From Boesenbergia rotunda (Eukaryota; Streptophyta; Magnoliopsida; Zingiberales; Zingiberaceae), in contig JAGFNQ010002314.1 in NCBI GenBank assembly GCA_024364735.1, positions 62,001 to 126,000 on the forward strand: a stretch of 64,000 nucleotides of DNA, given 5' to 3'. Shown here one piece after another: positions 22,621 to 34,197 of the stretch. Position numbers and translations under genes: made by a program. Within the stretch, counting starts at the first letter, position 1. Each line of letters begins with the position of its first letter. A model generated the notes under the pieces. It was not told the DNA's origin. It saw only the letters and a list, made by a program, of their open reading frames with translations, and did not search any database.

Positions 22621-23843
22621 ATCTCTCCCTTTTTGATTTATGGAAACTCTGGTTCAAAAAGTTAAGTTAATCAGAACATATTAAACGAAATTTTGTTTCC
22701 TCCCCTGGAAGGAATCTCCCCCTAGATTTTTCAAAAGTTCGTGGGGTTTTGAAACTAACTTCTAAGTCTAAAGATGAATTTAATTTTAATTAGAACAATT
22801 TTCAACAGAAACTTTAAAGATATATTTTCCAACATAATTTTGGTTGTGCACTTTGGAAAATTCATACTTATAGGAAAATTTTTGAAAACTTAAGTTTAAA
22901 TACTTAGAAAAATTTGAAAACTTAAGTTTTAAATACTAGGAAAATTTTGAAAACTTATGTTTGAAGTACTTAGAAAATTTTGAAAACTTAAGTTTAAAGT
23001 ACTTAGAAAATTTTGAAAACTTAAGTTTAAGTACTTAGGAAAATTTTGAAAAACTTAAGTTTAACGTACTTAGAAAATTTTGAAAACTTAAGTTTAACGT
23101 ACTTAGAAAAACTTAGTACTTTTGAAAATGAATTAAGTACTTTTTGAATAAAGGATACAGTTTGAAATTTTAGATTTAGAAAAAAATTTTAAAAAAATTT
23201 AAAATCTCTCCTTTCCTATCTCTCCCCCTTTGCCATATATCAAAAAGAAATATAGCAAAAAAATTACATAATAGCAGAAAAAATAAACTGCATAATTTGC
23301 TGTACTGAACCAATTCAGGATTTGAATTAAACCAAATCAGTTTCAATTATCTCTTTTAGGGTCCTGTCTAACCCAATTAGCTACTTACTAACTGTTATAA
23401 ACAGTAGTTTTCGCTAGGGTTAGCCAAGTTAAGTGTTCTGTTCAAGTTAGATTTTCTAAACTTGACACTTGACTTGATTACTGTTTAAGTTGTATTTAGT
23501 GCCCCAATTTCTGCAGATGCACTGACTTAAAGCATCTTGAATGAAGGCAAAGACCTAAGCATCTCAACCCATTCTAGGTTATCAATCAAAAGTACCCTAA
23601 GGTGCTTGTGAGATGCTGGCTTCTAAATCTATAGGTGCATGCAGTTCTAGGGTTAGGGTCTAGGCTAAGTCCATTTGCGAAAAAGCCCTAGTTTTGAAGG
23701 GGGTGGTTTTTGAAAAGAAAACTAAGTCGAAAACTGCAAAAAAACTGTTTAAAAAAATTGATTTTAAAATTCAGTAAAATAGTTTTAAAACTATTTTTAA
23801 AAGCTAATTTTTCAAATCAAAAGAAACCAAAAATAGAGTAAAC
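22621..23843 (-). other. Polypurine tracts and non-coding 3' internal region of D
   Basis: The minus strand reads AAAAAGGGAGAGAT against the 3' LTR (22621-22640). Additional AGGGGGAGA-type tracts lie near 22722-22732 and 23220-23230. Between them is the tandem repeat listed next. There is no protein similarity and no env-like ORF. Confidence 0.8.
22865..23115. repeat. A/T-rich tandem repeat of about 35 bp, around seven copies
   Basis: The unit is close to AAAATTTTGAAAACTTAAGT followed by TTAAAGTACTTAG; copies differ by a few bases. A degenerate relative appears in G at about 37340-37620 (TACTTAA and TTTTTCAAAAT words), in the same place just before the 3' LTR. Confidence 0.85.
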
Positions 23844-26800
23844 CTATTCTACTAAGCATAATCCTAACTGCCTTCTTAGTGTGCTGAACTCAGACTCAGG
23901 TAGGGGTTTTGTTAATATGTCAGCTAAGTTAGATTTAGAGTCTATATGCTTAAGGACTATTTCACCCCTGGCTACATGATCTCTTATAAAGTGGTGTTTA
24001 ACTTCTATGTGTTTAGTTCTGGAATGTTGGATTGGGTTTTTAGTTAGGTTGATTGAGCTAATATTGTCAATGTAGACCTGAGTTTGAGTGTAGTTAAGCT
24101 GGAAGTCTTTGAGAGTGTGCATCATCCATAAGAGTTGTGCTACACACTCTCCTAAAGCTACATACTCAGCTTCAGTTATGGATAGAGCTATACAGTGTTG
24201 TTTTCTGCTGCACCAACTTACTAGACTATTTCCTAACAGTTGGCAACTTCCACTTGTGCTCTTTCTATCTAATTTACAACCAGCGTAATCAGAATTCGTG
24301 TATCCTGACAAGTCAAAGGTTGAGGTCCTAGGATACCAAATCCCTACATTTATGGTGCCCTTAACATATCTTAGTATTCTTTTCAGGGCTGCTAAGTGTG
24401 TTTCCTTAGCACAGGTTTGGTATCTAGCACACATTTCTACAGCAAAAATAATATCAGGTCTGCTTGCTGTAAGGTACAGTAGGCTTCCTATCATACTTCT
24501 ATAAAGTTTAAGGTCTACTGGTTTACCATCAGGGTCACTATCTATTTTTACATTTGTGGCCATGGGGATACTTATGCTTTTAGAGTTATCCATTTTAAAT
24601 TTCTTTATTAACTCTTTAGCATATTTGGATTGATGAACATAGTTTCCATCCCTAGTTTGTTTAATTTGTAATCCTAGGAAGAAGTTGAGCTCCCCAACTA
24701 AGCTCATTTCAAACTCATTTTCTATTATTTTCACGAATTCTTTTAGAAAATTAGAGTTGGTTGACCCAAAGATTATATCATCAACGTAGATTTGGGCAAT
24801 AAAGATTTCTTTTCCTAAGGTTTTAATAAATAAGGTTGAGTCAATTTGACCTTGTTTAAACTCTTTAGACGTTAGGTAGGTTGATAGACGTTCATACCAG
24901 GCCCTAGGAGCTTGTTTTAGTCCATAGAGTGCTTTAGTAAGTTTGTAAACATAGTCAGGTCTTTCTAAGTCCTCAAAACCAGGGGGTTGTCCTACATAGA
25001 CTTTTTCCTTAATGAATCCATTTAGAAAGGCTGACTTTACATCCATTTGGTATAGTTTGAATCCTTTATGGGATGCAAACGCTAATAACATCCTAATGGA
25101 TTCAAGTCTAGCTACTGGGGCATAGATTTCGTCATAATCTAACCCTTCTACTTGACTGAATCCTTTTGCTACTAAGCGGACTTTATTTCTGACTATTTCT
25201 CCTTGATCATTTAACTTATTCCTAAAGACCCACTTAGTGTCAATGACGGATTTGCCCTCAGGTTTAGGTACTAATTCCCAGACTTGGTTTCTTTCGAATT
25301 GAGCTAACTCTTCTTGCATAGCTATGATCCAATCAGGATCAGGTAGGGCTTCCTCTATAGTCTTAGGTTCAATTTTTGAAATTATGGCTATCTGACTAAG
25401 ATTTCTATAGGAAGACCTAGTTCTGACTCCTAAAGTTGGATCTCCCACAATTTGATCAGTTGGGTGACTGAGTCTAGGTTTCTTGGTTTTTCTTGAACTT
25501 GGTTCAGCCTCAGGTCCGGCTGGTTGATTTGGTTCAATGTTTGGTTCAATGTTTGGTTCAACATTTGGTTCAATTGTCTCAGAAGTTGGTTCAATATTTA
25601 GTTCATTCAAGGGTTCAATTAAGGGTTCAACAGTTGGTTCATTATCTTCTTGATCAGCATTTGATGAAGTTAGGTCTGGATTATCAGATTTTGTGTTGAT
25701 TTCTTCATCAAATATTAAGTTTGTTGTTTCTTCAATTTTCTTAGTTTGTTTGTTGTAAACCCTATAGGCTCTACTTATGATTGAATATCCTAGGAAGATG
25801 CCTGGGATTAACTTAGACTGAAATTTCTCTAGATAGTCCTTGGTGTTTAGGATATGGACTTTGCATCCAAAGACCCTTAGGTAGTGTAGATTTGGAAGTA
25901 TATGGTAGTATAATTCATAGGGTGTTTTGTTGTGTCACTTGTTAATTAGTACCCTATTTTGGATGTAGCAAGTCGTACTAATTGTTTCTGCCCAATATTG
26001 GTTAGCTAAGTTGAATTCATTGAGCATAGCCCTAGCGGCTTCTTGTAGGGTTCTATTTTTCCTTTCGACTATGCCATTTTACTGGGGGGTTCTAGGACAC
26101 GAAAATTCATGTATATACCCATTTATCTTATAAAATTCCTCGAACCGTTGATTTTCAAATTCTTCCCCGTGGTCACTTCTAAGTCTTTTGATTTTAGTAT
26201 CGTTTTGATTTTCAATTAACTTACAGAATTCATTAAATAGGTTTAGGGTTTCATCTTTGGTCTTTAGAAACCTAACCCAGGTAAACCTTGAGTAATCATC
26301 AACTATTACTAAGCAGTACTGGTTTCCGCTTAGTGACTTGGCTCCATGTGAGTCAAATAGGTCAAGGTGCAGGAGCTCAAGTGTGGTTTGAGTTTGATCA
26401 GATTGGATTAGTTTGTGATTAGACCTGGTTTGTTTACCTTGATTACATGATTCACATATTAAGTTTTCATGATTTTTAATTTTAGGGATACCTTTAATTA
26501 GGCCAAGTTGGGTAATTTTTGAAATAATTCTTAGGTTAGTGTGACCTAGTCTCCTATGCCAGAGGTTTGATTGTTCTAACTGAGTTAACATGCATTTAGG
26601 TACTAGGGGTAGGTTTATAGTGTAAACATTATTTTTCCTAGTGCCCTTAAGCATGATTTCTGAGTCTTGCAAGTTTCTAATCAGACAATTAGAATTGTTG
26701 AAGGTAACTACATAACCAGAATCACATAACTGACTTATGCTAAGCAGGTTGAATTTGAAATTTTCAACCAAAAGGACTTTCTTAATAACAAAGTCAGATT

Positions 26801-27000
26801 TAAGTTCAATATTACCTGACCCAATTACCTTGAGTGTAGCATTGTTGCCAAATGCCACTGAGCCTAGGTTCTTGAACTTGAGTTTGGTGAATTTCAATTT
26901 ATCTCCAGTCATGTGTCTGGAGCAACCGCTATCCAACATCCATTGGTCCAAATCTTTATGTTCCTACACATAAAGAGTTTTGTTGATTTGGATCCAATTA
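23844..27000 (-). pseudogene. Pol of element D (protease, integrase, RT, RNase H)
   Basis: One frame runs from about 27000 to the stop at 23844, broken by TAG (26966-26964), TAA (26081-26079, in RTPQ-NG) and TGA (25937-25935, in LINK-HNKTPYEL). In order: protease-type LDSGCSRHMTG; integrase zinc finger (HRRLGHTNL...CESCNQGKQ); catalytic core with IVDDYSRFTW and RLRSDHGEEF; a Pro/Asn/Glu-rich linker (about 25500-25620); reverse transcriptase with FKLYQMDVKSAFLNGF and YVDDIIFGS; RNase H (SKSNLADILTKPLPE). The order integrase then RT marks Ty1/copia. RNase H reads GYTNSDYAG where F has GYTDSDYA, so a catalytic Asp is probably lost. Three stops make it non-functional. Confidence 0.93.
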
Positions 27001-28147
27001 GAATCAGGAATAGCTTAAATTGATTTTCACAACCTAGTCTGTCTCACCCAATCTAGGGTTAGCAATCACTTTAGCCTTACAGGTTTTGTGAGACAGGTTT
27101 TGGTAAATAGAATTATTTTGACAAATTATGATTTATTTTGAAAAACTTACTTTAATTTTGAAAACAGTTTTATTTTGAGGTTGATTTAAAAAAAATGTTT
27201 GAATCTATAAGTAACTGAAAGTTTGTGTTAGATTCGAATTTGACAAAGAATAATTTGAATTTGAATTTCAAAAATCGGCTTCCAGGTCTTGGCGAGGCAC
27301 TAGGCCTTCTTTGGCCGTAGCCTTATTGGATCATCAACCCTTTCCTTGACAAAACATTTTAATGAAATTTCATTTTCAAAACTATTTCTTGAAAAATTCT
27401 GATCTAACTAGCTTAGGTCTTGGATCGGTAGCTTCGGCTAGTTTCACCAGTCTAAAGAGACCAAGTAGAGAATACTTGACCTTATTAGAATTGGCTTCCC
27501 TAACGTACTATCATCTCACCTCCACCCAATACTATGTTGTTCAAATTTCAGTTAAGTTGGTTCAATCCTTAAACTAATCAGTCCTAAGTCTAAGCATGGT
27601 AAATTGCAGAAATTAAATAAACAAGCAAGCATGTCATTTGTAAAAAAAAAATTGAATTTTATCTAACAATAAATATAGTTTTTAATTTGGCTCCCCCGGA
27701 CTAAAGCCACGATAATGGTTAGGCAAGATATGAATCTTATCCTTGGGGATCCAATACTGATTTGATCTAGTTTGTTTGTTCAGGCACAGTTTGGGTACCC
27801 ATGCCTGAACTTTATTTCTGGACTGATTCAGTACAGCAAAGTAGGATATTTGTCTAGATTTGGTTCTATAGCCTAGTCCGAATCGATTTAGAACCGATTT
27901 CTATTTTTCAAGAATCATGTCAATACCCTTGGAACCAGAAGTGAATCGTTCTAAAGCTGATCTAAGGTCCTTAACTTGAGTTTTCAGAGAGGAGTTCTCT
28001 TTCTCAAGTTTTTCAACTTGAGTAGAGGTTCCTTCTTAAAACTTCTCAGTTAAGAAAGATAAGAAACTAACTCATTTAACTTCCTGTCGGAGAAATTGCA
28101 GAAAAGTTCTCTTTCAGGAGTTTTACTTTCTGTCGGAGGGATTCGAC
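27001..28147 (-). other. Non-coding region between gag and pol of D, with a conserved block
   Basis: About 1.1 kb separates the end of gag from pol. The first part (28147-27650) is decayed gag tail with coiled-coil-like residues. 27255-27645 is nearly identical, in element sense, to 35085-35480 of element G (for example GGAGGTGAGATGATAGTACG and AAGGCTACGGCCAAAGAAGG). Weaker similarity continues to about 26990 (G: about 35760). The block has frequent stops in every frame I checked. Confidence 0.75.
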
Positions 28148-29344
28148 TCAGAGTTTAGCTTTCGCCAAATCTCGAGAAAGATAAGAAATTAACTCATTTA
28201 ACTGACTTCTAGAAAAACCACTTACCTTAATTTCGCCGTCCTCTGAAAATGTCAGTCTTCCGTCGTCCCGTTCCGATTCTGACTCGGTCTCGATTTCTTC
28301 TGAGGCGGTTAGCGCGAGCATGTTTGATTGTGGGACCTCTTCTTCTTCGGAGGAGGAGGACTCGTCCCACGTTGCTTGAAGTGTCTTCTTCTTCGTCGTC
28401 TTCTTTGTTTCCTTCAGGTTGGTACATTCGGTCTTGTAGTGGCCCTTCTTCTTGCACTCGTAACAGGTCACGTTGGGCTTGTTCTTTTCATTTGAGGGTT
28501 CAGCTGGTTCATCCTTTCTTCGGCTGGCTTTCCTTCTGTTGGTTTGGTTCTTCAATTCCTTGTAGTAGTTCCGGGCGAGTCGGACCGGCTTAGGTCACTC
28601 TCCTTCGTCTTCTAAGTCTGAGTTTGAATCAGACTCTGGTACAGGTTGAGGTTTCTTCTTGGATACTTTTCCTGCTTTACCTGCAATAAAGGCAATGCCT
28701 TTCTCGGCCAGGGTGCAGTTAGTCTGCTCATGCAATTCAAGTTCTGAAAACAGTTGATCTAGTTTAATTTTTGAAAGGTCCCTTGAAACCTTGTATGCAT
28801 CTACCATAGATTCCCACAAGGTGTTTCTCGGGAAAGCATTCAGAGCATACCTTATCAGGTCACGATTTTCTACCTTGTGACCGATTGTGTGAAGTCCGCT
28901 CATTAGTTCCTGAATTCGGGCGTGGAGCTGAGCTGCTGTTTCGTTGTCGTTCATCTTGATCGTATACAGTTTATTCAGGAGGAGATCTCTCTTGCTGATC
29001 CGAGTGTCTGAAGTTCCTTCGTGCAGCTCGATCAGTTTCCCCCACAGCTCCTTGGCACTGTTGAATGGACCCACCCGGTTCAGCTCCTCTTTTGTTAAGC
29101 CGCATTGGAGGGTCTGGGTTGCTTTAGCATCCGCTTCAATTCTTCTTTTCAGAGCAGTATCCCACTCAGTGTATAGCTGTGATACTCCTTCAACGTTCTT
29201 TGGAATCTTCAGCCTAGACTAGATGATTATCCACATGTCTACCTGAGTTTTCAGGTGGACCTCCATTCGACTTTTCCAGTAGGAAAAGTCTTCTACACTG
29301 AAGAGTGGAGGTCTGGCTGTGCTGAATCCTTCTTGCATGGCCAT
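28148..29344 (-). pseudogene. Gag of element D
   Basis: The start chosen at 29344 gives MAMQEGFSTARPPLFSVEDF, then YWKSRMEVHLK, the typical N-terminus of Sirevirus-type Gag. The frame is interrupted by TAG (29221-29219) and TGA (28597-28595) but continues in phase to 28148. It has a capsid-like helical region (LQCGLTKEELNRVGPFNSAK; HARIQELMSGLHTIG), a Lys/Glu/Ser-rich part, and one complete zinc knuckle CYECKKKGHYKTEC, then an acidic tail. Gag forms the particle and packages element RNA. Open segments are only 159 and 135 codons, so the copy is inactive. Confidence 0.88.
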
Positions 29345-29557
29345 TTAGGATTTTATCTGTAAAAAAAGAGAAAAGAAAGAAAAAAATCTGTCCCAAGACT
29401 TGGTCTTGGATTAGTAGTGCAGGATAAAGAAAATTAAATATCGAGGGGTGTTGCACCGGTCTCGATTAACGATAAAAATTCAAAAAAAAACGAAATCATT
29501 TGACGAAAAATCTGACAAATTCTCAAACTGTTGGTTGCACTAAATTTGAGCTTCCCC

Positions 29558-29569
29558 ACTCTGATACCA
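29558..29569 (-). other. Primer-binding site of D (tRNA-iMet type)
   Basis: The minus strand reads TGGTATCAGAGT two bases inside the LTR that begins TGTTGGATCG at 29572. The last base differs from the TGGTATCAGAGC seen in C and G. Confidence 0.88.
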
Positions 29570-29571
29570 CT

Positions 29572-31001
29572 TGTTGGATCGAGAGAAACGATAGAGGAGG
29601 GGTGAATATCGTAAAACGTTCGGATTCGTAAAAGAGAATTAGCAGCGGAAATAATTAAAGTTAAACACATGCGAACACCATGATTTTACATGGTTCGGAG
29701 TCGCGGTCGGCTCCTACTCCAAGGCCCACGGTCGTTGACCATTTACTGCGGGCAATTCTATATGCGCAAAAAGTTTACAGGAATAGATTACAAGATTAGT
29801 ACAGTAAACTAAAAGAAAGCCACTCTTAGTTACCGACGTCCGGAGTAGATCGTATTTTCGAAGAAGAGAGATGTCGTCAGCGCTCGTATCTCAAATCGGG
29901 AGGTTTCCGGGACAGAGCGCTGGAGCAGAAGAGCGTGAATGTGTTGGAAGTATTCTTGTCTTGAAGGCTTGGGGTCGAGGGCCTTTTTATAGCCCCTAGG
30001 GGCGCCCGTAACGTTGGGGGCGCCCCCCCACGTGTCATCTGATCCGAGCTCCTCTCGGTCAGCTCTGATCCCCTTCAAACTCGGGATCAGACTTTGACGG
30101 GGGCGCCCGGGACGCTGGGGCCGCCCGGGTTGACTCTTATCCGTTGGCTTCTCACTGGCTTGCCTCTTATCCGCTTCGTTAGCTTGAGCTCGGGGCGCCC
30201 GGACCATCCGGGGCGCCTGGGAGAATGGGGGCGCTCGGGATCACGGGGGCGCCCCGCCCATGAGCTGTCGAAGCGTACATTTGCTCCACTTCTTTTTGTA
30301 TTCACCTTGGAGGCGCCCAGGACACTCCGGGCGCCCTACTCAGCTTCTGCCTCACTCCTTTGAGGCTCTCTGAGCTGCAGACACTCGTTCCTTCGGTCCT
30401 GCATCCAGGGTTAGTCAAAAATAACATAGAGCAATAATATGTTAGTTTTATACAGCCTTAGCTGTCTTGGTTCTGACTTTGGGTCTCCCAAAATGGAGCC
30501 CTAGGTCGAACCGACGCCTACTGTTCCCTCGATGGGGAATGCGTCCTCACCTACTCCTCTCAGGAGAATTTACCTGTTGCCAACCGGCTCCTCCGGTTGG
30601 ACTTTTGCCTAGCGGTCCTTTGCCAGGTCTTGGATACCAGGCTGTCCTTCGCCCGGTGCCAAGCAGTCCTTCGCCAGGTCTTCGGATCCTGGCAGTCCTT
30701 CGCCAGGTGCCTAACAGTCCTTCGCTAGGTCTTGGATCCCAGGCTGTCCTTCGCCCGGTGCCTAGCAGTCCTTTGCTAGGTCTTCGTATCCTAGCAGCCC
30801 TTCGCTAGGTGCCCAGATGTCCTTCGCCAGGACTTAGGGTTTTAGTGCCTAGCATTCCTTCGCTAGGTGCCTAGCATTCCTTTGCTAGGACTTCAATCTG
30901 CACACTCAAGCAGCATGTTAGATAACAAATAAGACTTAACTTTTGAACTCTTTGCCATTTATCATAACACAGGTTCGACTTGGGTGCTGTCTGCACCAAC
31001 A
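29572..31001 (-). repeat. 5' LTR of element D
   Basis: 1,430 bp. It holds TATAAAAA (29984-29991, minus strand), one 18-bp GGGGCGCCCGGACCATCC unit, and the hairpin array at 30605-30895. The outer end CAACA (31001) is followed by TSD CCTAG. Confidence 0.93.
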
Positions 31002-31006
31002 CCTAG

Positions 31007-31481
31007 TCCCACTAGGCTTTTTCCCATGCCAGCGTGCGATCTCCCTGATCCACCTGGACTTCACCTAGTCCCACTAGGTCTTTTCCGATGCCAGCGTGCG
31101 ATCTCACCGATTCACCTGGACTTCACCTAGTCCCACTAGGTCTTTTCCCATGCCAGCGTGTAATCTCCCTAATCCACCTGGACTTCACCTAGTCCCACTA
31201 GGTGTGCCTAATCCCACTAGGTCTTTTCTCATGCCAACGTGCGATCTCTCCGATCCACCTGGACTTCACCTAGTCCCACTAGGTGTTTTCTGTCAAGCCT
31301 CCAGTCAACCTTGACCCACTTGACATCATACAATATTCAAACATCATATGACATTCAAACATCATTATCAAACATCGAAACATCCAACCTTAAGCTTACC
31401 AAGCTTACCAGACCTAAGCTCACCCGAGCCTAGTCAAACTAGGTCAACCCTGACCTAACCAAGATTAAGATTGCACCAACA
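31007..31481 (-). repeat. 5' LTR of C, second part
   Basis: Continuation of 20207-21156 after D: the remaining CCTAGTCCCACTAGG hairpin units (to about 31290), then the terminal segment ending TTGCACCAACA. TSD CTAAG follows at 31482-31486. Confidence 0.92.
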
Positions 31482-31485
31482 CTAA

Positions 31486-31752
31486 GTAAGTTTTTGTTTC
31501 GTTACATCTTACAGATTACTTCATCGATCATGTGTTTGTGCTAATCAAAATTTTTATCTTGTGGTGTTTGTCGTGACTCTTGCCTATGCCATGACCTAAA
31601 CTCAATCACATCTCTCTCTTATTTGATTTTTGATCAACTCGCATCTTTGTGATCCTTTGATTTGTATCAACCTGGTGCCGTGACTTTTTCTGACCCCACT
31701 GATTAAATCAAATCCTGTGTGATCACTTCTATCAATTCTTTAATTCCTCTAG
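31486..31752 (+). other. Probable intron of the env-like ORF of E
   Basis: Starts GTAAGTTTTTG (G at 31486, the duplicated copy of 15290) and ends TTCCTCTAG at 31752, 267 bp without C. The F counterpart is 54844-55105 (262 bp, GTAAGT...TTTAG). Both leave exon 1 in phase 2, and joining restores similar basic N-termini. Confidence 0.6.
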
Positions 31753-32365
31753 AAGATCATCTAAGGGCAAAGAACCCATGGAGGAAAGCTCAAAGGGCAA
31801 AGGTCCTTCATCATCTACACCTCCTTCGAGACCTCCTCCACCTCCACATACTAGATTTCAAAATATTTATTATGCTCTAGACTTTCAATGACACAATTTC
31901 AAACTCATGCCATGTCGAACTGTGGACCAAACCTTCATTTACGAACATTGTCCAACAGTCCGGCAAATTATTGAACACTATGATCTTCAATCCATTCTTT
32001 ACCTTGAGAGGCCAATCAACTTTGATTTGGTCTCCGAATTCTATAATAACATGGTCAGTGGGGAGGGCACGGGGTGGAGGACCTGTGTCGTTAGTGTCGA
32101 CCTTAATTTTAATCGATCTGTTTTCACTGGCTTTCTTGGTTGTCGCGCGGTCAGATAATGACATTTCTCTCTACCCTTGTCTTCCTGATCCTCTTCCGGT
32201 TCACTTTAACGGAGTCACTCCTGACTCCATCTAAAAGTAATTTCTAGGCCATTCCAGGCCATGGGGTTCCGGTGAGCGTGCCCGTGATTTTCCCACATTT
32301 CCTGCTCTTCGCCTTTCCCCCGTTGAGTATGTTTTGTTTAAGATCATCACTAATTGTCTCCTTTC
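31753..32365 (+). pseudogene. Env-like ORF3 of E, exon 2 first part
   Basis: Joined to the mini-exon it begins MAPKRSSKGKEPMEESSKGK, a basic Ser/Lys/Pro-rich head. A conserved globular part follows (FIYEHCPTVRQIIEHYDLQS, INFDLVSEFYNNM, LNFNRSVFTGFLGCRA, then LYPCLPDPLP and LRLSPVEYVLFKIITNCLL) that matches element F nearly residue by residue. TGA near 31889, a frameshift near 32147 and stops near 32233 break it, and G is inserted after 32365. The function of such third ORFs in Sirevirus-like elements is unproven. I see no signal peptide or clear membrane segment, so 'env-like' is a positional label only. The EFYxNL motif resembles the domain catalogued as putative plant transposon protein. 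Confidence 0.75.
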
Positions 32366-32464
32366 TGTTGGTGCAGGAAGCACCAGATCGAACCTTGTTT
32401 TGATATTGGCAAAGGATTCAAAGTTAAGGGTTGTTTGTAATCTAACAATGCTACTTGAGTGTAC

Positions 32465-32850
32465 AGGAAAAGCCCTAGCGAAGGACTGCTAGGCCCTGGC
32501 GAAGGGCTGCCAGAAGAAAAATCCTAGCGAAGGACAGCTAGGCCTTGGCGAAGGACTGCCAGAATGGAAAAGCCCTAGCGAAGGATTGCTAGGTCCTGGC
32601 GAAGGACTGCCAGAAGAAAAGCCCTAGCGAAGGAATGCTAGGCACTGGCGAAGGACTGCCAGACAGCAGAAGCCCTAGCAAAGGACTGCTAGGCACTGGC
32701 GAAGGACTGCCAGAAGAAAAGACCTAGTGAAGGACTGCTAGGCTGGCGAAGGACTGCCAGAAGAAAAGACCTAGCGAAGGGCAGCTAGGCACCAAGCGAA
32801 GGGCAGCTTGGTAACTCAAGACCTGGCGAAGGACTGCCGGGCAAAAGTCC
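32465..32850. repeat. Hairpin array with covarying stems (G 5' LTR)
   Basis: Loop GAAGGACT or GAAGGGCA with three stem types: CCTAGC/GCTAGG (32474-32493), CTGGC/GCCAG (32496-32513), CCAAGC/GCTTGG (32792-32811). There are about a dozen hairpins, alternating mostly between the first two. The 3' LTR copy is at 38085-38470. Confidence 0.88.
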
Positions 32851-33381
32851 AACTGGAGGATCCGGTTGGCACCAGGTAAACTCTCCCGAGAGGAGTAGGT
32901 GAGGACGCGTTCCCCTTGAGGGAACATTAGGCGTCGGTTCGACCTAGGGCTCCATTTTGGAGACCAAAGTCAGAACCAAGACAGCTAAGGCTGTATAAAA
33001 TATAATTGTTATTTGGACTAACACTGGATGCAGGATCGAAGGACTGAGTATCTGCAGTTCAGAGAGCCTCAAAGGAGTGAGGCAGAAGCTGAGCAGGGCG
33101 CCCCGGACGATCAGGGCGCCCCCAAGGTCAACCCAAGTCTGTAACAACCTCGACGCGCTTCGCCCCGCTTGTCGCGGGCGCCCCCACTGCCAGCTGCCGA
33201 AGCGCATCCCTGCGAAGCCGAAGAGATGAGGCTTTGACCGGTCAATCCGGGCGCCCCGAGTCCTCCGGGCGCCCCGGTCAAACCGGATCCCGAGGATAAT
33301 GGGATCAGACGGCAACCGAGCTACAACCGGATCTGCTGCCACGTGGGGGGCGCCCCCGTCGACCAGGGCGCCCCTAGGCCC

Positions 33382-33389
33382 TATATAAA
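33382..33389 (+). promoter_or_regulatory. TATA box of G LTR
   Basis: TATATAAA within CCCTATATAAAGGGCCC, duplicated at 39016-39023 in the 3' LTR. Transcription of G would start some 30 bp downstream, giving an R/U5 that contains the conserved CTCGACCTCCTTCTTC stretch. Confidence 0.75.
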
Positions 33390-33791
33390 GGGCCCTCGAC
33401 CTCCTTCTTCAGATCATTTTTACTGCGATGCTTCCACGCTCTTTTGCTTCCACGACACGCTCCAGAACTCTTCCAACTCGAGCTGACGACGTCCTGCTGC
33501 TCCAACACTTCGATCTACACCGGACGTCGGTAACGAAGAGCTTGATTAAGTTTACTACTCTGATTCTGTAATACGTTTTATTGTAAACTTTCTCGAACGT
33601 ATAGAATTGCCCGCAGAAAACGGTCAACGACCGTGGGCCTTGGAGTAGGAGTCGACACAGGCTCCGAACCAAGTAAAACGACCTTGTTAGCATTGTTTTG
33701 TGTCTTATTTCCGCTGCGCACTTACTCTTTTTAAATCCGAACGATTTGCGACATTCACCCCCCCCTCTCTCGCATTTCTCGATCCAACAAG

Positions 33792-33803
33792 TGGTATCAG
33801 AGC
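33792..33803 (+). other. Primer-binding site of G (tRNA-iMet type)
   Basis: TGGTATCAGAGC, two bases after the LTR end CAACA. Confidence 0.92.
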
Positions 33804-34197
33804 GGGGTTATTCAAAGTTGGTGCAACCACCACTTTGAAATTTTTTTTCGGATTTTTTTCGCTTTATTTTTCAAATAAATAATATCTGTGAGTGTATTTA
33901 AAAGAATTGATAAAAGAATCAATTTGTGAAAACTTGTCGTAAATTTTTTATTATTATTTTAATATTTTTCCTCGAAATTCGTGCTATCTTAATTCGAAAA
34001 ATTTTTTTCTTACTTTTTCTTCATTAATCAAAATTGTTAAGGTCAACATTTTCAAAAAAAATTTTTATTATTATTTTAACTCGAAATTCGTGCAAACACC
34101 TTTTGAGCTTGTTTTTCTCTCTCTCCCGCACTACTAATCCAAGACCAAGTCTTGGTACATCTCTATTTTTTTTCCTTGTGTGCAAGATTTATCCTTA

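Larger units (their letters stand above)
21157..31001 (-). mobile_element. Element D: Ty1/copia Sirevirus-like element, near full length
   Basis: The 9,845-bp minus-strand element has LTRs 21157-22620 and 29572-31001 (TGTTGGATCG...CAACA on the plus strand), target-site duplication CCTAG (21152-21156 and 31002-31006), primer site, gag, pol and polypurine tract. It has no env-like ORF: the region between pol and the 3' LTR is non-coding. It is related to G by LTR ends, hairpins and a gag-pol spacer block. Several stops make this copy inactive. Confidence 0.95.
15291..31481 (-). mobile_element. Element C: gag-only (non-autonomous) copia-type LTR element
   Basis: The LTRs begin TGTTGGGACC on the plus strand and end CAACA: left 15291-16716 (1,426 bp), right 20207-21156 plus 31007-31481 (1,425 bp once D is removed). 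The target-site duplication is CTAAG (15286-15290 and 31482-31486). The internal part of about 3.5 kb has a primer site, gag and polypurine tract but no pol, so mobility would need enzymes from other elements. C landed exactly on the splice donor of E's env-like ORF. Confidence 0.93.
32366..33789 (+). repeat. 5' LTR of element G
   Basis: 1,424 bp, TGTTGGTGCAGG...GATCCAACA. It holds a hairpin array (32465-32850), GGGCGCCC-rich segment (33095-33380), TATA box (33382-33389), and a C-run near 33760. Confidence 0.95.
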
